Assembly: GCA_902474785.1 (NCBI GenBank)
Contig: CABRXB010000057.1
Location: 1 to 6,845, forward strand
From: an uncultured Eubacteriales bacterium
GTDB taxonomy: Bacteria; Bacillota; Clostridia; Oscillospirales; Feifaniaceae
Reading direction: 5' to 3'
DNA: 6,845 bases
In this document: in pieces, positions 1-6,618 of the stretch
Numbering within the stretch: position 1 is the first letter of the stretch
Layout of the letters: the number at the start of each line of letters is the position of its first letter
Notes under the pieces: model-generated
What the model was told of the DNA's origin: nothing
Database searches by the model: none
What the model saw: the letters and a program-made list of their open reading frames with translations, nothing else
Position numbers and translations under genes: made by a program

Positions 1-2
1 GC

Positions 3-326
3 GGATTTTTGCCGGCGCTCAACGGCTGCCTCGACTGTGGAGAGCAGCAGGCGGCGCTCTTTTTCTCCGCACTGCAGGGGGGGCTGCTGTGCGAGCGGCA
101 CCGTGCGGCAGCGCGCGACGCTGTGGCCGTTTCACCGGCGGTTTTGGCCGCCATGCGATATATCTGTAGTTGTGAAGCAAAAAAACTTTACGCCTTTCGA
201 CTGCCAAAGGAGCCGTTGAAAGAGCTGACAGATCTTTGTGAAATCTATACGACAACCATGCTGGGGATGGAGCTGCCGACGCTGCGGTTTTACCGCTCGA
301 TGGCCGCGGCCGCCCCGATTGATTGA
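3..326 (+). CDS. recO: DNA repair protein RecO, C-terminal part (5' truncated by window edge)
   Basis: The reading frame is open from the left edge (first full codon at base 3) to a TGA at 324-326, so only about the last 107 residues are present; the TTG at 9 is an internal leucine codon, not a start. The fragment carries the RecO C-terminal pattern: a putative zinc-binding knuckle with C-x2-C (codons at 27 and 36) followed by GGLLC-x2-H (codons at 90 and 99), then a helical tail with a conserved-looking ELxxxCEIYTxxxLG stretch and a TLRF-type ending. RecO is known to anneal complementary single strands and, with RecR, to load RecA on SSB-coated DNA in RecF-pathway gap and break repair. In many relatives the knuckle is Cys4; here the last ligand position reads His. 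mutS2 follows after nine bases, so the two are probably one transcript. The missing N-terminal OB-fold domain lies outside the window. Confidence 0.88.
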   Translation, partial: GFLPALNGCLDCGEQQAALFFSALQGGLLCERHRAAARDAVAVSPAVLAAMRYICSCEAKKLYAFRLPKEPLKELTDLCEIYTTTMLGMELPTLRFYRSMAAAAPID

Positions 327-330
327 GGAG
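325..330 (+). promoter_or_regulatory. Ribosome binding site of mutS2
   Basis: GAGGAG overlaps the recO stop codon and lies five bases before the ATG at 336. It supports that start over the in-frame ATG at 348, which has no comparable site, and suggests translational coupling between recO and mutS2. Confidence 0.75.
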
Positions 331-335
331 AACCA

Positions 336-2732
336 ATGAATCAGAGTATGACAGAACTCGACCGCAAGGCGCTGTTCACTTTGGAATATGACAAGGTGCT
401 TGCGCTGCTCATGGAGCAGACGGGGTGCGACGGCGCCCGCGAACGCGCGCAGCAGCTTTTGCCGGCCTCCCATGTGGACGAGGTGAGAGAGCGCCTTGCC
501 CTGACCGAACAGGCGCGGCTGCTCATCGGGCGCAAGGGCAGCCCGTCCATCTACGGCGTCAAGGACATTTTACCGGCGCTGCAGCGCGCGGAAAAAGGGG
601 CGGCGCTCTCGCCCAGGGAGCTGCTGCGCGTGGCCACGGTGCTGCGCGCGGCGCGCTCGCTTCAAAGCTATATCGAGCAGGACGCCGAGGATGCGCCCGG
701 CATCCGCGAGATGTTCTCGTTGCTCGCCCCGCAAAAAACGCTTGAAGAGCGTATCACGACCGCCATTTTGTCGGAGGACGAGATCTCCGACCGCGCCTCG
801 CCCGAGCTGGCCTCGATCCGGCGCAAGATCATGGCGGCCTCCTCGCGCATCAAGGAGACGTTGCAGCGCATGATCCGCACGCCCTCCTACCAGAAATATC
901 TGCAAGACCCCATTGTCACGCTGCGCGGCGACCGCTATGTGGTGCCGGTCAAGACCGAATACCGCGCCGAGGTGCCCGGCCTTGTGCACGACATGTCGGG
1001 CTCGGGCGCGACCTGTTTTGTGGAGCCCATGGCGGTGGTGGAGGCCAACAACGAGCTCAAGGTGCTGCATGCAAAGGAGGCGGACGAGATCGAGCGCATC
1101 CTGCTCGAGCTCTCGGCATTCGTTGCGGCGCAAAGCGAGGAGATCGCCCTCAACTATGACCTCATCGTGGGCATCGACTTTGTTTTTGCCAAGGCGCGTC
1201 TGGCCTACGCCATGGATGCGGTGCAGCCGGAAATCAGCGAGCGAGGAGAGGTGGAGCTGCTGCGCGCGCGCCATCCCCTCATCGACAAAAGCAAGGTGGT
1301 TCCCATCGACATCCACCTGGGCAGAGGCGTTGATACCATGATTGTCACAGGCCCCAACACGGGCGGCAAGACCGTCACGCTCAAAACGCTGGGGCTTTTG
1401 CATCTCATGGCGGCTTCCGGCCTGCACATCCCCGCAAAAGAGGGCAGCCGCGTGATGGTGTTTGACCATGTGTTCAGCGACATAGGCGACGAGCAGAGCA
1501 TCGAGCAGTCGCTGTCCACTTTTTCAAGCCATATGGTCAACCTCATTCGTATTTTGGAAGAGGCCGATCAAAACAGCCTGGTGCTGCTCGACGAGCTGGG
1601 CGCAGGCACCGACCCCATCGAGGGCGCGGCGCTGGCCACCGCCGTGCTCGAGCGCCTTCGGAAAAAGGGCGCGCACATCGCCGCCACCACACACTATCCC
1701 GAGCTCAAAACCTTTGCGCTCAACACCAAGGGCGTGGTCAACGCCTCCTGTGAGTTCGACGTGGAGACGCTGCGCCCCACCTATCGGCTCATCTTCGGCA
1801 TGCCGGGAAAATCCAATGCCTACGCCATCTCTTTGCGCCTTGGTATGGATCCCGCCATTGTCGAACGCGCCAGGCAGCTCACGAGCGGGGAGACGTTGGC
1901 CTTTGAGGAGGTGCTGTCCGAGTTTGAGCGGCAGCGTCAGGAGATGGAAAAGCAGCTGGCAGCCGCCCGACGCGAGCGCGAGGAGGCAAATTTGCTGCGC
2001 GCAGAGCTCGAGCTTCAAAAAGAACGCTTCAAAGCGCAACGGGACAAGGAGCTCGAGCGCGCCACACAGGAGAGCCGTCGACTGGTGGCCATGGCGCGCG
2101 AGATGTATAACCGCACCATCAAGGAGCTCGACGACATCAAAAAAGAGCGCGACGCCGCCGATTTTGGCGACAAGCTCTATCAGGCCAAGCAAAAACTGCG
2201 CCGCGACCTTCGCCGTGCGGCGGGGGAGCTCGACCCCGTGACCACGCTGCCGCAGGAGCCCACCGTGCTGCCGAGGCCCCTTCGCGTGGGCGACACCGTG
2301 CACATCCGCACGCTCGACAAGGACGCGGAGGTGCTTGCCCTGCCCGATTCCAGAGGGATGGTGTCGGTGCGTGCCGGCATCATCAACACCAAAGTCAAGG
2401 TGACGGATCTGACGCTGGTGGAGGAGAAGGGCAAGGCGGTGGAGCGGTTTCTCTCGACCCGAACGGGGGGAGACAAGGCCGTCACCTCCATGCAGGCGGA
2501 GCTCGATCTGCGCGGCAAAAATGGCGACGAGGGCTGCTATGAGCTCGACAAATATCTCGACGAGGCGGCCCTTCACGGGCTGCAGACCGTCACCGTCATC
2601 CACGGCAAGGGCACCGGCGCCCTGCGAAACGCCGTGCGCGACTACCTCAAGGGGCATCCCCATGTCAAGAGCTATCGCCGCGGCGTCTATGGGGAGGGGG
2701 AAGACGGCGTCACAGTGGTGGAGCTGCTGTAA
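336..2732 (+). CDS. mutS2: Endonuclease MutS2 / ribosome-rescue ATPase with Smr domain
   Basis: The 798-residue product matches the full length of bacterial MutS2 (roughly 780-800). Visible in order are: an N-terminal helical core and clamp region, including an HDMSGSGATCFVEP block from about residue 218; an ABC-type ATPase with Walker A GPNTGGKT at 339-346, Walker B LVLLDE at 415-420 and a THYPEL switch with H453; a long charged coiled coil at about 520-630; a KOW-like small beta domain at about 649-700; and a C-terminal Smr domain with LDLRG at 723-727 and HGKGTG at 756-761. It lacks the mismatch-recognition domain of MutS, as MutS2 does. Family members are reported to suppress homologous recombination through branched-DNA binding and Smr nuclease activity, and in Bacillus subtilis to split collided ribosomes. 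Which role dominates here cannot be read from sequence. All motifs are intact. It follows recO by nine bases. Confidence 0.96.
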   Translation: MNQSMTELDRKALFTLEYDKVLALLMEQTGCDGARERAQQLLPASHVDEVRERLALTEQARLLIGRKGSPSIYGVKDILPALQRAEKGAALSPRELLRVATVLRAARSLQSYIEQDAEDAPGIREMFSLLAPQKTLEERITTAILSEDEISDRASPELASIRRKIMAASSRIKETLQRMIRTPSYQKYLQDPIVTLRGDRYVVPVKTEYRAEVPGLVHDMSGSGATCFVEPMAVVEANNELKVLHAKEADEIERILLELSAFVAAQSEEIALNYDLIVGIDFVFAKARLAYAMDAVQPEISERGEVELLRARHPLIDKSKVVPIDIHLGRGVDTMIVTGPNTGGKTVTLKTLGLLHLMAASGLHIPAKEGSRVMVFDHVFSDIGDEQSIEQSLSTFSSHMVNLIRILEEADQNSLVLLDELGAGTDPIEGAALATAVLERLRKKGAHIAATTHYPELKTFALNTKGVVNASCEFDVETLRPTYRLIFGMPGKSNAYAISLRLGMDPAIVERARQLTSGETLAFEEVLSEFERQRQEMEKQLAAARREREEANLLRAELELQKERFKAQRDKELERATQESRRLVAMAREMYNRTIKELDDIKKERDAADFGDKLYQAKQKLRRDLRRAAGELDPVTTLPQEPTVLPRPLRVGDTVHIRTLDKDAEVLALPDSRGMVSVRAGIINTKVKVTDLTLVEEKGKAVERFLSTRTGGDKAVTSMQAELDLRGKNGDEGCYELDKYLDEAALHGLQTVTVIHGKGTGALRNAVRDYLKGHPHVKSYRRGVYGEGEDGVTVVELL

Positions 2733-2802
2733 CTGTGGCGCAAAAGTCACAAGCCCTTGCACAAATATTCTCTAGACAAGGATCACATAAAGATTTTTAG
2801 AA

Positions 2803-2809
2803 GGGGGAG
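2803..2809 (+). promoter_or_regulatory. Ribosome binding site fixing the SLH-protein start
   Basis: A purine-rich GGGGGAG run ends four bases before the ATG at 2814. The upstream in-frame ATG at 2757 has no such site and would place a polar stretch ahead of the signal peptide, so 2814 is the better start. Confidence 0.65.
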
Positions 2810-2813
2810 TGTC

Positions 2814-3713
2814 ATGAAGGGCTTTAAAAGCATGTTGTGCGCGCTGGTCGCGCTGGCCACGTTGTGCCTTCCGGCGGCCGCCGAGGAGGGCGTTGCCCGG
2901 GGCGAGGCGGTGGATCGGCTTGTCAGGGCGCTGTATGAAGGGCTGCCGCTCGAGGAGGTCTACTGTCAGCATGAGAACACCTCGGCGCACTACACGGGCG
3001 ACGCGGCGAGCTATCCTGTGCTGTGCGCCCTCTATGGCCAGGTTCCCCCCTGTGGATTTTCGGATGTGACGGCGCAGCATGGCGATGCGATCTCCATCTC
3101 TCTGGCTGCCGCCATGGGCGTGGTCAACGGCTACCCCGACGGTACGTTTTGTCCCGACAGACTGCTCACCTGGGATGAGGCCGTCAAATTGTGTATCTGC
3201 GCAAGGCAGGTCGCCGGATCTCCGGGAGAGCATACTTATCCAGAAAGCTATTGGGAGCGGGCGACCGGTGTGGCGCTGATAAAAGATCGCCCGCAGGATA
3301 CGACGGCGCCCATTTCCGATGCAGACTTTGAGGCGTTGCTCCAGAAAACCCTTGCCTTCAAGCGGGAGGCGGGCAACGTCATGCTGGTCTTCACAGAGCC
3401 CGCCGATCAAAAGGCCTGCGCCGAAGCCTATGCGACGGCTGTGGCCGACAGGTGCGGCGCCCTGCAATACGCCCTTTTGAGCGACGCTCTGCGCGAGCAG
3501 ACGAGAGCGGATTTTGAGAGTGGCTTTTGGGTCACGGGCGTCTCCAGCCCGTGGGTGGAGAGCTGGGAGGTGACGCAGATGTCGCAAAACACATTTGATG
3601 TGCTCTTTCACTACGCGACCAGCACGGGCGCGGGTCCCGATATCCTGCAGACGCTGTACATCGAGCAGGAAAACGGTGTCTGTCGAATCGTGGCGATCGA
3701 GCCGCAGCAGTAG
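2814..3713 (+). CDS. Exported SLH-domain protein with a conserved-looking C-terminal domain, function unknown
   Basis: The 299-residue product starts with a classical signal peptide: MKGFK, a hydrophobic core to about residue 19, and a likely signal peptidase I site after PAAA (residues 20-23). No lipobox precedes the cysteine at 18. A partial SLH-like stretch (VARGEAVDRLVRAL) follows. A clearer SLH motif runs from GFSDV (81-85) through GVVNGYPDGTF (102-112) to about residue 131. SLH modules usually anchor proteins to pyruvylated wall polymers, often as three repeats; one and a half is few. The C-terminal part from about residue 187 contains a GALQYALLSDALREQ stretch and a WVTGVSSPWVESWEV block (W247 in SSPW). 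I associate this block with small NTF2-like C-terminal domains of secreted or membrane proteins in Firmicutes, from memory only. The mature part has several cysteines, unusual for a wall protein. The 81-base gap from mutS2 shows no terminator, so read-through from the recO-mutS2 operon is possible. Confidence 0.82.
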   Translation: MKGFKSMLCALVALATLCLPAAAEEGVARGEAVDRLVRALYEGLPLEEVYCQHENTSAHYTGDAASYPVLCALYGQVPPCGFSDVTAQHGDAISISLAAAMGVVNGYPDGTFCPDRLLTWDEAVKLCICARQVAGSPGEHTYPESYWERATGVALIKDRPQDTTAPISDADFEALLQKTLAFKREAGNVMLVFTEPADQKACAEAYATAVADRCGALQYALLSDALREQTRADFESGFWVTGVSSPWVESWEVTQMSQNTFDVLFHYATSTGAGPDILQTLYIEQENGVCRIVAIEPQQ

Positions 3714-3727
3714 ACGGCATCCGTCTG

Positions 3728-3943
3728 TCAGGGACGTGCGCAGGCTTTGAGGAAGGACAGAACAAAAACGGGGCGAATTTCTTCGCCCCGTTTTTTGTCG
3801 CCGGACTTTTCTTCGCTTTGGGCAGGGCTTTGCGTGGGCTCAGATTCCTCAAAGAAAAAAACGATGCCGTCCGGGGCTGCGATTAATTCCGCCCGCGCCA
3901 AAGAAAAGACGCCAAAAATTGCGTCGCCGCACATTGCCGCCAT
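3728..3943 (-). CDS. Possible small minus-strand ORF, unrecognised
   Basis: A 71-codon frame reads from ATG at 3943 (an alternative ATG lies three codons inside, at 3934) leftward to a stop at 3728. The N-terminal part is moderately hydrophobic and compositionally protein-like (GDAIFGVFSLARAEL, then APDGIVFFFEE), followed by a charged, lysine- and glutamate-rich tail. I do not recognise a family. Against it: no clear ribosome binding site before either ATG, and the 3' third is encoded by the terminator hairpin at 3764-3796. It may be a chance frame, a gene remnant or a short convergent gene. Another minus-strand frame (3849-4106) overlaps it out of register, so at most one can be real. Confidence 0.2.
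   Translation of the reverse strand: MAAMCGDAIFGVFSLARAELIAAPDGIVFFFEESEPTQSPAQSEEKSGDKKRGEEIRPVFVLSFLKACARP
3764..3796 (+). terminator. Strong rho-independent terminator after the SLH-protein gene
   Basis: A perfect 14-bp stem pairs 3764-3777 (A-run then CGGGGCGAA) with 3782-3795 (TTCGCCCCG then T-run) around the four-base loop TTTC at 3778-3781. The 3' side ends in six T's. Because the stem is flanked by A's on the left and T's on the right, it could also act on minus-strand transcription. Confidence 0.93.
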
Positions 3944-4157
3944 GCTGAAATCGGTGCAATCGGGTTTTTTGTTGCGACTTCTTTTTCAAGCCCTCGGTCT
4001 TGTCAGGAAACGAGAGACTTTGGGTCAAAAGGAATGAAAAAATGTTTTGGAGGTCGCAATCACGAAAATGAGCTTCTTTGGGGATTTTTAAGTGTAAAAG
4101 AGACAAAAGATGCGGCTGCGTCTGACCATGAAAGAAAAAGAGAAAATTTCAAAAATT
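3797..4157. other. Intergenic gap between terminator and udk promoter
   Basis: About 360 bases without a convincing gene. Composition shifts to A- and T-rich toward the udk promoter. Small open frames exist on both strands. The + strand one beginning at 3747 runs through the terminator and is not credible. The minus-strand one ending at 3728 is listed separately with low confidence. No tRNA, riboswitch signature or repeat array was recognised. Confidence 0.5.
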
Positions 4158-4197
4158 TTTACAGGCTCTTTTGCTGCGTGGAAAATCATGCTATACT
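4158..4197 (+). promoter_or_regulatory. Predicted sigma-A promoter of udk (extended -10)
   Basis: An extended -10 element TGCTATACT lies at 4189-4197, with TATACT at 4192-4197. TTGCTG at 4171-4176 is a possible -35, but its 15-base spacer is short; the extended TG may compensate. Upstream, 4141-4160 is nearly all A/T in short tracts, placed where an UP element would sit for a start near 4204. The predicted 5' leader to the udk start is then under 30 bases. Confidence 0.65.
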
Positions 4198-4214
4198 AAA
4201 GACAAAGCAATTTT

Positions 4215-4222
4215 GAAAGGGG
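4215..4222 (+). promoter_or_regulatory. Ribosome binding site that decides the udk start
   Basis: GAAAGGGG abuts the ATG at 4223 with no spacer, but sits nine bases before the in-frame GTG at 4232. Normal spacing favours GTG. Confidence 0.6.
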
Positions 4223-4231
4223 ATGTCCGGC

Positions 4232-4858
4232 GTGTATCTCATCGGTATCACCGGGGCTTCGGGATCTGGCAAATCCACGCTCGCCAAGCAGATCATGGAT
4301 GAGCTCGCGTGCAGCACGCTGTATCTCACGCAGGACATGTACTATAAAAACGCGCTGCACCTGACCGAGCAGCAGCGCAAACAGCTCAACTATGACGCGC
4401 CCCAAACCTTTGACTTTGCGCTTTTGCGCCGTGATTTGAAGGAGCTTGTGGCAGGTCGCCCCATCGAGCGCCGGGAATATGACTTTGTGCACTATCGGCG
4501 TTACGACAAAGACGAGCTGCTCCCCCCGGCACAGGTGCTGATTTTAGAGGGCATCCATGTTTTTTACGACGATGAGATCCGCTCCATGCTCGATCTCAAA
4601 ATCTTTGTACAGCTCGATGCAGACCTGTGTATCCTGCGGCGTCTGCGCCGTGATCTGCTCGAGCGCGGCCGCACGGTGGACAGCGTGATCGAACAGTATG
4701 TCAAAACCGTCAAGCCCATGTATGAAACGTACATCCGCAACTATGCGTCCATGGCCGACATCGTGATGCCAAACGTGTACGAAAGCCACAAGGCGGTCGA
4801 GATCATTGTGGAATATGTCAACAAGGCGACGGCGCCGCAGCCTTGTCCCACTTTGTGA
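4232..4858 (+). CDS. udk: Uridine kinase
   Basis: The product (208 residues from GTG 4232; 211 if ATG 4223 is used) resembles bacterial uridine kinases along its whole length. From the GTG start: P-loop GASGSGKS at 8-15, TQDMYY with acidic D35 at the substrate side, NYDAPQTFD from about 53, an ILEG strand at about 104-107, and the arginine-rich lid RRLRRDLLERGRTVDSVIEQY from about 136. These motifs match Udk closely and distinguish it from phosphoribulokinase, the other member of the fold. The enzyme phosphorylates uridine (and usually cytidine) with ATP or GTP to the monophosphate in pyrimidine salvage, in the cytoplasm. The gene has its own predicted promoter and is followed by a hairpin, so it may be transcribed alone or with rpe. 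The ATG has its ribosome binding site immediately adjacent, so the GTG is preferred although homologue alignment could reverse this. Confidence 0.92.
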   Translation: MYLIGITGASGSGKSTLAKQIMDELACSTLYLTQDMYYKNALHLTEQQRKQLNYDAPQTFDFALLRRDLKELVAGRPIERREYDFVHYRRYDKDELLPPAQVLILEGIHVFYDDEIRSMLDLKIFVQLDADLCILRRLRRDLLERGRTVDSVIEQYVKTVKPMYETYIRNYASMADIVMPNVYESHKAVEIIVEYVNKATAPQPCPTL

Positions 4859-4865
4859 CATCACT

Positions 4866-4898
4866 GCCGCCGACACCACACAAAGCGGCGTCGGCGGC
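4866..4898 (+). terminator. Inverted repeat after udk, possible weak terminator
   Basis: A perfect 9-bp GC-rich stem (GCCGCCGAC at 4866-4874 with GTCGGCGGC at 4890-4898) encloses a 15-base loop, eight bases after the udk stop. No T-run follows, so intrinsic termination is doubtful. It may instead protect the mRNA 3' end or act with a factor. Confidence 0.4.
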
Positions 4899-4948
4899 TA
4901 TCTGAAGTGGTCGAAACGGCGCTAAACCGCACGCCACAATATCAGCTT

Positions 4949-5035
4949 ATGTCGAAATCTCAGTTTGGGAACCAGCCGGGCAACCTGAAATTTGCGCGCG
5001 GCATTTCGCTTAAAAATCAGCGGCGGCACTTATAA
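4949..5035 (+). CDS. Possible 28-residue leader ORF ahead of rpe
   Basis: ATG at 4949 opens a 28-codon frame ending at TAA 5033-5035, whose last base is the first base of the rpe ribosome binding site. The peptide is basic (begins MSKSQFGNQPGNLKFARG) and unrecognised. It lies in the same frame as udk, and that frame has no other stop between the udk TGA and this TAA. No ribosome binding site precedes the ATG, so translation is doubtful. Confidence 0.15.
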   Translation: MSKSQFGNQPGNLKFARGISLKNQRRHL

Positions 5036-5041
5036 AAGGAG
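5035..5041 (+). promoter_or_regulatory. Ribosome binding site of rpe
   Basis: AAAGGAG sits nine bases before the GTG at 5051 and is the main support for a GTG start; no in-frame ATG is available near the conserved N-terminus (PHIAPSILSADF). Confidence 0.8.
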
Positions 5042-5050
5042 TGACTCAAC

Positions 5051-5707
5051 GTGCCTCACATCGCCCCTTCCATCCTCTCGGCGGATTTTGCCCGCTTGGG
5101 AGAAGAGCTCAAAGCTCTTGACGCCGCGGACTGTCACATCGTTCATCTCGACGTGATGGACGGACTGTTTGTCCCCAACATCACCTTTGGAGCGCCGTTC
5201 ATCAAATCGCTGCGCCCCTATACCGATATGCTCTTTGACACACACCTGATGATCGACGAGCCCGCCCGTTTTTTTGACGATTTCGTCAAATCCGGGGCCG
5301 ACGGCATTACCATTCACTACGAAGCCACCGTCAATGCGCCGGCGGATTTGAAGGCGCTGCGACAGCTTGGCGTGCGGGCCGGCATTTCCATCAGGCCGCA
5401 CACGAGCGTAGAGCAAATCGAACATTTGCTTGAGCTGTGCGATCTGGTGCTGGTCATGTCGGTGGAGCCCGGTTTTGGGGGTCAGTCCTTCCAGCCGCAG
5501 GCGCTGCAAAAGCTCGAACGTCTTTCTGCCTTGCGTGAACAAAGGGGATATTCCTATGTGCTGGAGGTCGATGGGGGCGTCAACCGCGAGACCATTCCCG
5601 CCGTTGTTTCGGCAGGCGCCGATTGGCTGGTCATGGGAAGCGCATTTTTCAGGGAGAAGGACTATGGCAGGGCGCTGTTTGAATTTCAGACGTTGGCAAA
5701 CAAGTAA
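5051..5707 (+). CDS. rpe: Ribulose-phosphate 3-epimerase
   Basis: The 218-residue product has the usual length and all hallmarks of this TIM-barrel enzyme: N-terminal APSILSADF (5-13), HLDVMDGLFVPNITFG (32-47) with metal ligand H32 and catalytic D34, THLM with metal ligand H65, MSVEPGFGGQSF with the flexible glycine-rich loop in the middle-to-C-terminal part, VDGG with the second catalytic acid D174, and a phosphate-binding MGSAFF near the end. It interconverts D-ribulose 5-phosphate and D-xylulose 5-phosphate in the pentose phosphate pathway, in the cytoplasm. It begins with GTG after a good ribosome binding site. No clear promoter was found in the 192-base gap to udk, so co-transcription with udk is possible if the hairpin at 4866-4898 does not terminate. 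No convincing terminator follows it. Confidence 0.96.
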   Translation: MPHIAPSILSADFARLGEELKALDAADCHIVHLDVMDGLFVPNITFGAPFIKSLRPYTDMLFDTHLMIDEPARFFDDFVKSGADGITIHYEATVNAPADLKALRQLGVRAGISIRPHTSVEQIEHLLELCDLVLVMSVEPGFGGQSFQPQALQKLERLSALREQRGYSYVLEVDGGVNRETIPAVVSAGADWLVMGSAFFREKDYGRALFEFQTLANK

Positions 5708-6070
5708 AATGAAAGGTCTCTTCCTGAAAAGACGACGGCATTGGTTGTTGTATCGAAAAAGCGGGGGGATGATTTTGAAGGGGAGCAGTTGATCGTACAA
5801 ATACGCGCGAAACTGGCTGACTGGATGTCTGAACTGCGGCGTTGCTTTGGGCAAACCCGTCTTTTTACGTCCCGATTTTCGCGTGGGGCTCCGGGCCGCG
5901 CGTCTATACTTTGCTGCATATGAAATGGCGGGCGGCAAGAAGCAGACTTGATTTTGCCGATTAAACAGAGATCACCATAGGCTGCAATGCGAAGCCATCA
6001 TCTCAAGGGACGGAAAAAGGCCGAAGTCAAAGCGGGGAGAGCTTGCAACCTGAAATGAGCGAGAAAAAGG

Positions 6071-6091
6071 CTGTGCGGGGAAGATGCGCAG
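6071..6091 (+). repeat. Short hairpin in the rpe-dapL gap
   Basis: CTGTGC (6071-6076) pairs with GCGCAG (6086-6091), six pairs with one wobble, around a nine-base loop. A longer-range pairing is possible outside it: GCC and GTCA at 6020-6029 with TGAC and GGC just after 6091, with a three-base bulge. Confidence 0.35.
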
Positions 6092-6164
6092 TGACGGCAA
6101 AAAACCTTTACACAGAAAAAACCGGTCAGGAGAGCAGCACATTTGTGAAGCTGCCACATTGAGA

Positions 6165-6188
6165 GAACACCTGCCTGTGAACAGGTTC
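6165..6188 (+). repeat. Short hairpin in the rpe-dapL gap
   Basis: GAAC and CTG of 6165-6173 pair with CAG and GTTC of 6182-6188, leaving a two-base bulge and an eight-base loop. A neighbouring GCAGC/GCTGC pair lies at 6134-6154. Confidence 0.3.
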
Positions 6189-6451
6189 TGCGATGACGTT
6201 GCCAGGGGAGCATCTTGCGGGCAAGGCAGCTCTCGTCGAGAAAAAGCCGCAAGGCAAAAGGATTTTGAAAAAACCGTGATTGGAGAATGCACGGAAAAGA
6301 AACTGCAGCCAACAAAAGCAAACGGCATTGAAAAACAGATCTCTGAATGTTCTGCTCGCCGTCGCATCTTGAAAGTCTCCCAACGAAGCTTTTACCGTCA
6401 TATGCGAAAGGCCCTTCAGAAGTGCAGGGGAAAGTTGATTTTTACCTGTGG

Positions 6452-6487
6452 CTGTGATTTCCCAAAGCCCTGTGCGGCCTTTCACAG
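6452..6487 (+). repeat. Hairpin 1 of the dapL-proximal cluster
   Basis: CTGTG (6452-6456) pairs with CACAG (6483-6487); inside it AAAGCC (6464-6469) can pair with GG and CTTT of 6476-6482 around a six-base loop. No T-run follows. Confidence 0.35.
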
Positions 6488-6506
6488 TTTCCTGAGCAGG
6501 GTGGCC

Positions 6507-6532
6507 GTTTGCGTCAGTTTTGACGGTGAAAC
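6507..6532 (+). repeat. Hairpin 2 of the dapL-proximal cluster
   Basis: GTTT and CGTCA (6507-6516) pair with TGACG and AAAC (6521-6532) around a GTTT loop, with a small asymmetric internal loop (one base against three). Confidence 0.4.
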
Positions 6533-6565
6533 CATGGCGTTTGGCGACAGGGAAAAGCCCCATCG

Positions 6566-6618
6566 GTTGATCAGGGGAGACACCTTGCTCACCGTAAAAG
6601 GTGTTTGCCCCGATCAAC
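6566..6618 (+). repeat. Long imperfect hairpin upstream of dapL
   Basis: A 21-position stem pairs 6566-6586 with 6598-6618 around an 11-base loop. It has only two mismatches (6573 against 6611 and 6577 against 6607) and one G-T wobble. No T-run follows, so it is not a standard terminator. It ends 25 bases before the dapL ribosome binding site, a position suited to controlling the downstream gene or mRNA stability. Confidence 0.7.

Noticed and set aside
570..1469. Long minus-strand open frame of 299 codons inside mutS2
   Set aside because: It is the antisense shadow of a clearly recognised GC-rich gene and has no domain of its own.
1524..2762. Minus-strand open frame of 412 codons
   Set aside because: Antisense shadow of the ATPase, coiled-coil and Smr portions of mutS2; composition is typical of an antisense translation.
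2757..2785. Promoter (TTGCAC) for the SLH-protein gene
   Set aside because: A -35-like TTGCAC is present but no acceptable -10 lies 16-18 bases downstream.
2854..2875. Lipoprotein signal at the cysteine (residue 18) of the SLH protein
   Set aside because: The residue before the cysteine is leucine, which does not fit a lipobox; a signal peptidase I site after AAA fits better.
5842..5866. Terminator after rpe (GGG-CAAA-CCC followed by T's)
   Set aside because: The stem is only three to four pairs, too weak for intrinsic termination.
5905..5910. TATACT as a -10 element in the rpe-dapL gap
   Set aside because: No -35 at suitable spacing and no extended TG; may be chance.
5030..5938. Minus-strand open frame of 302 codons over rpe
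   Set aside because: Most of it is the complement of rpe, which has intact catalytic motifs on the + strand.
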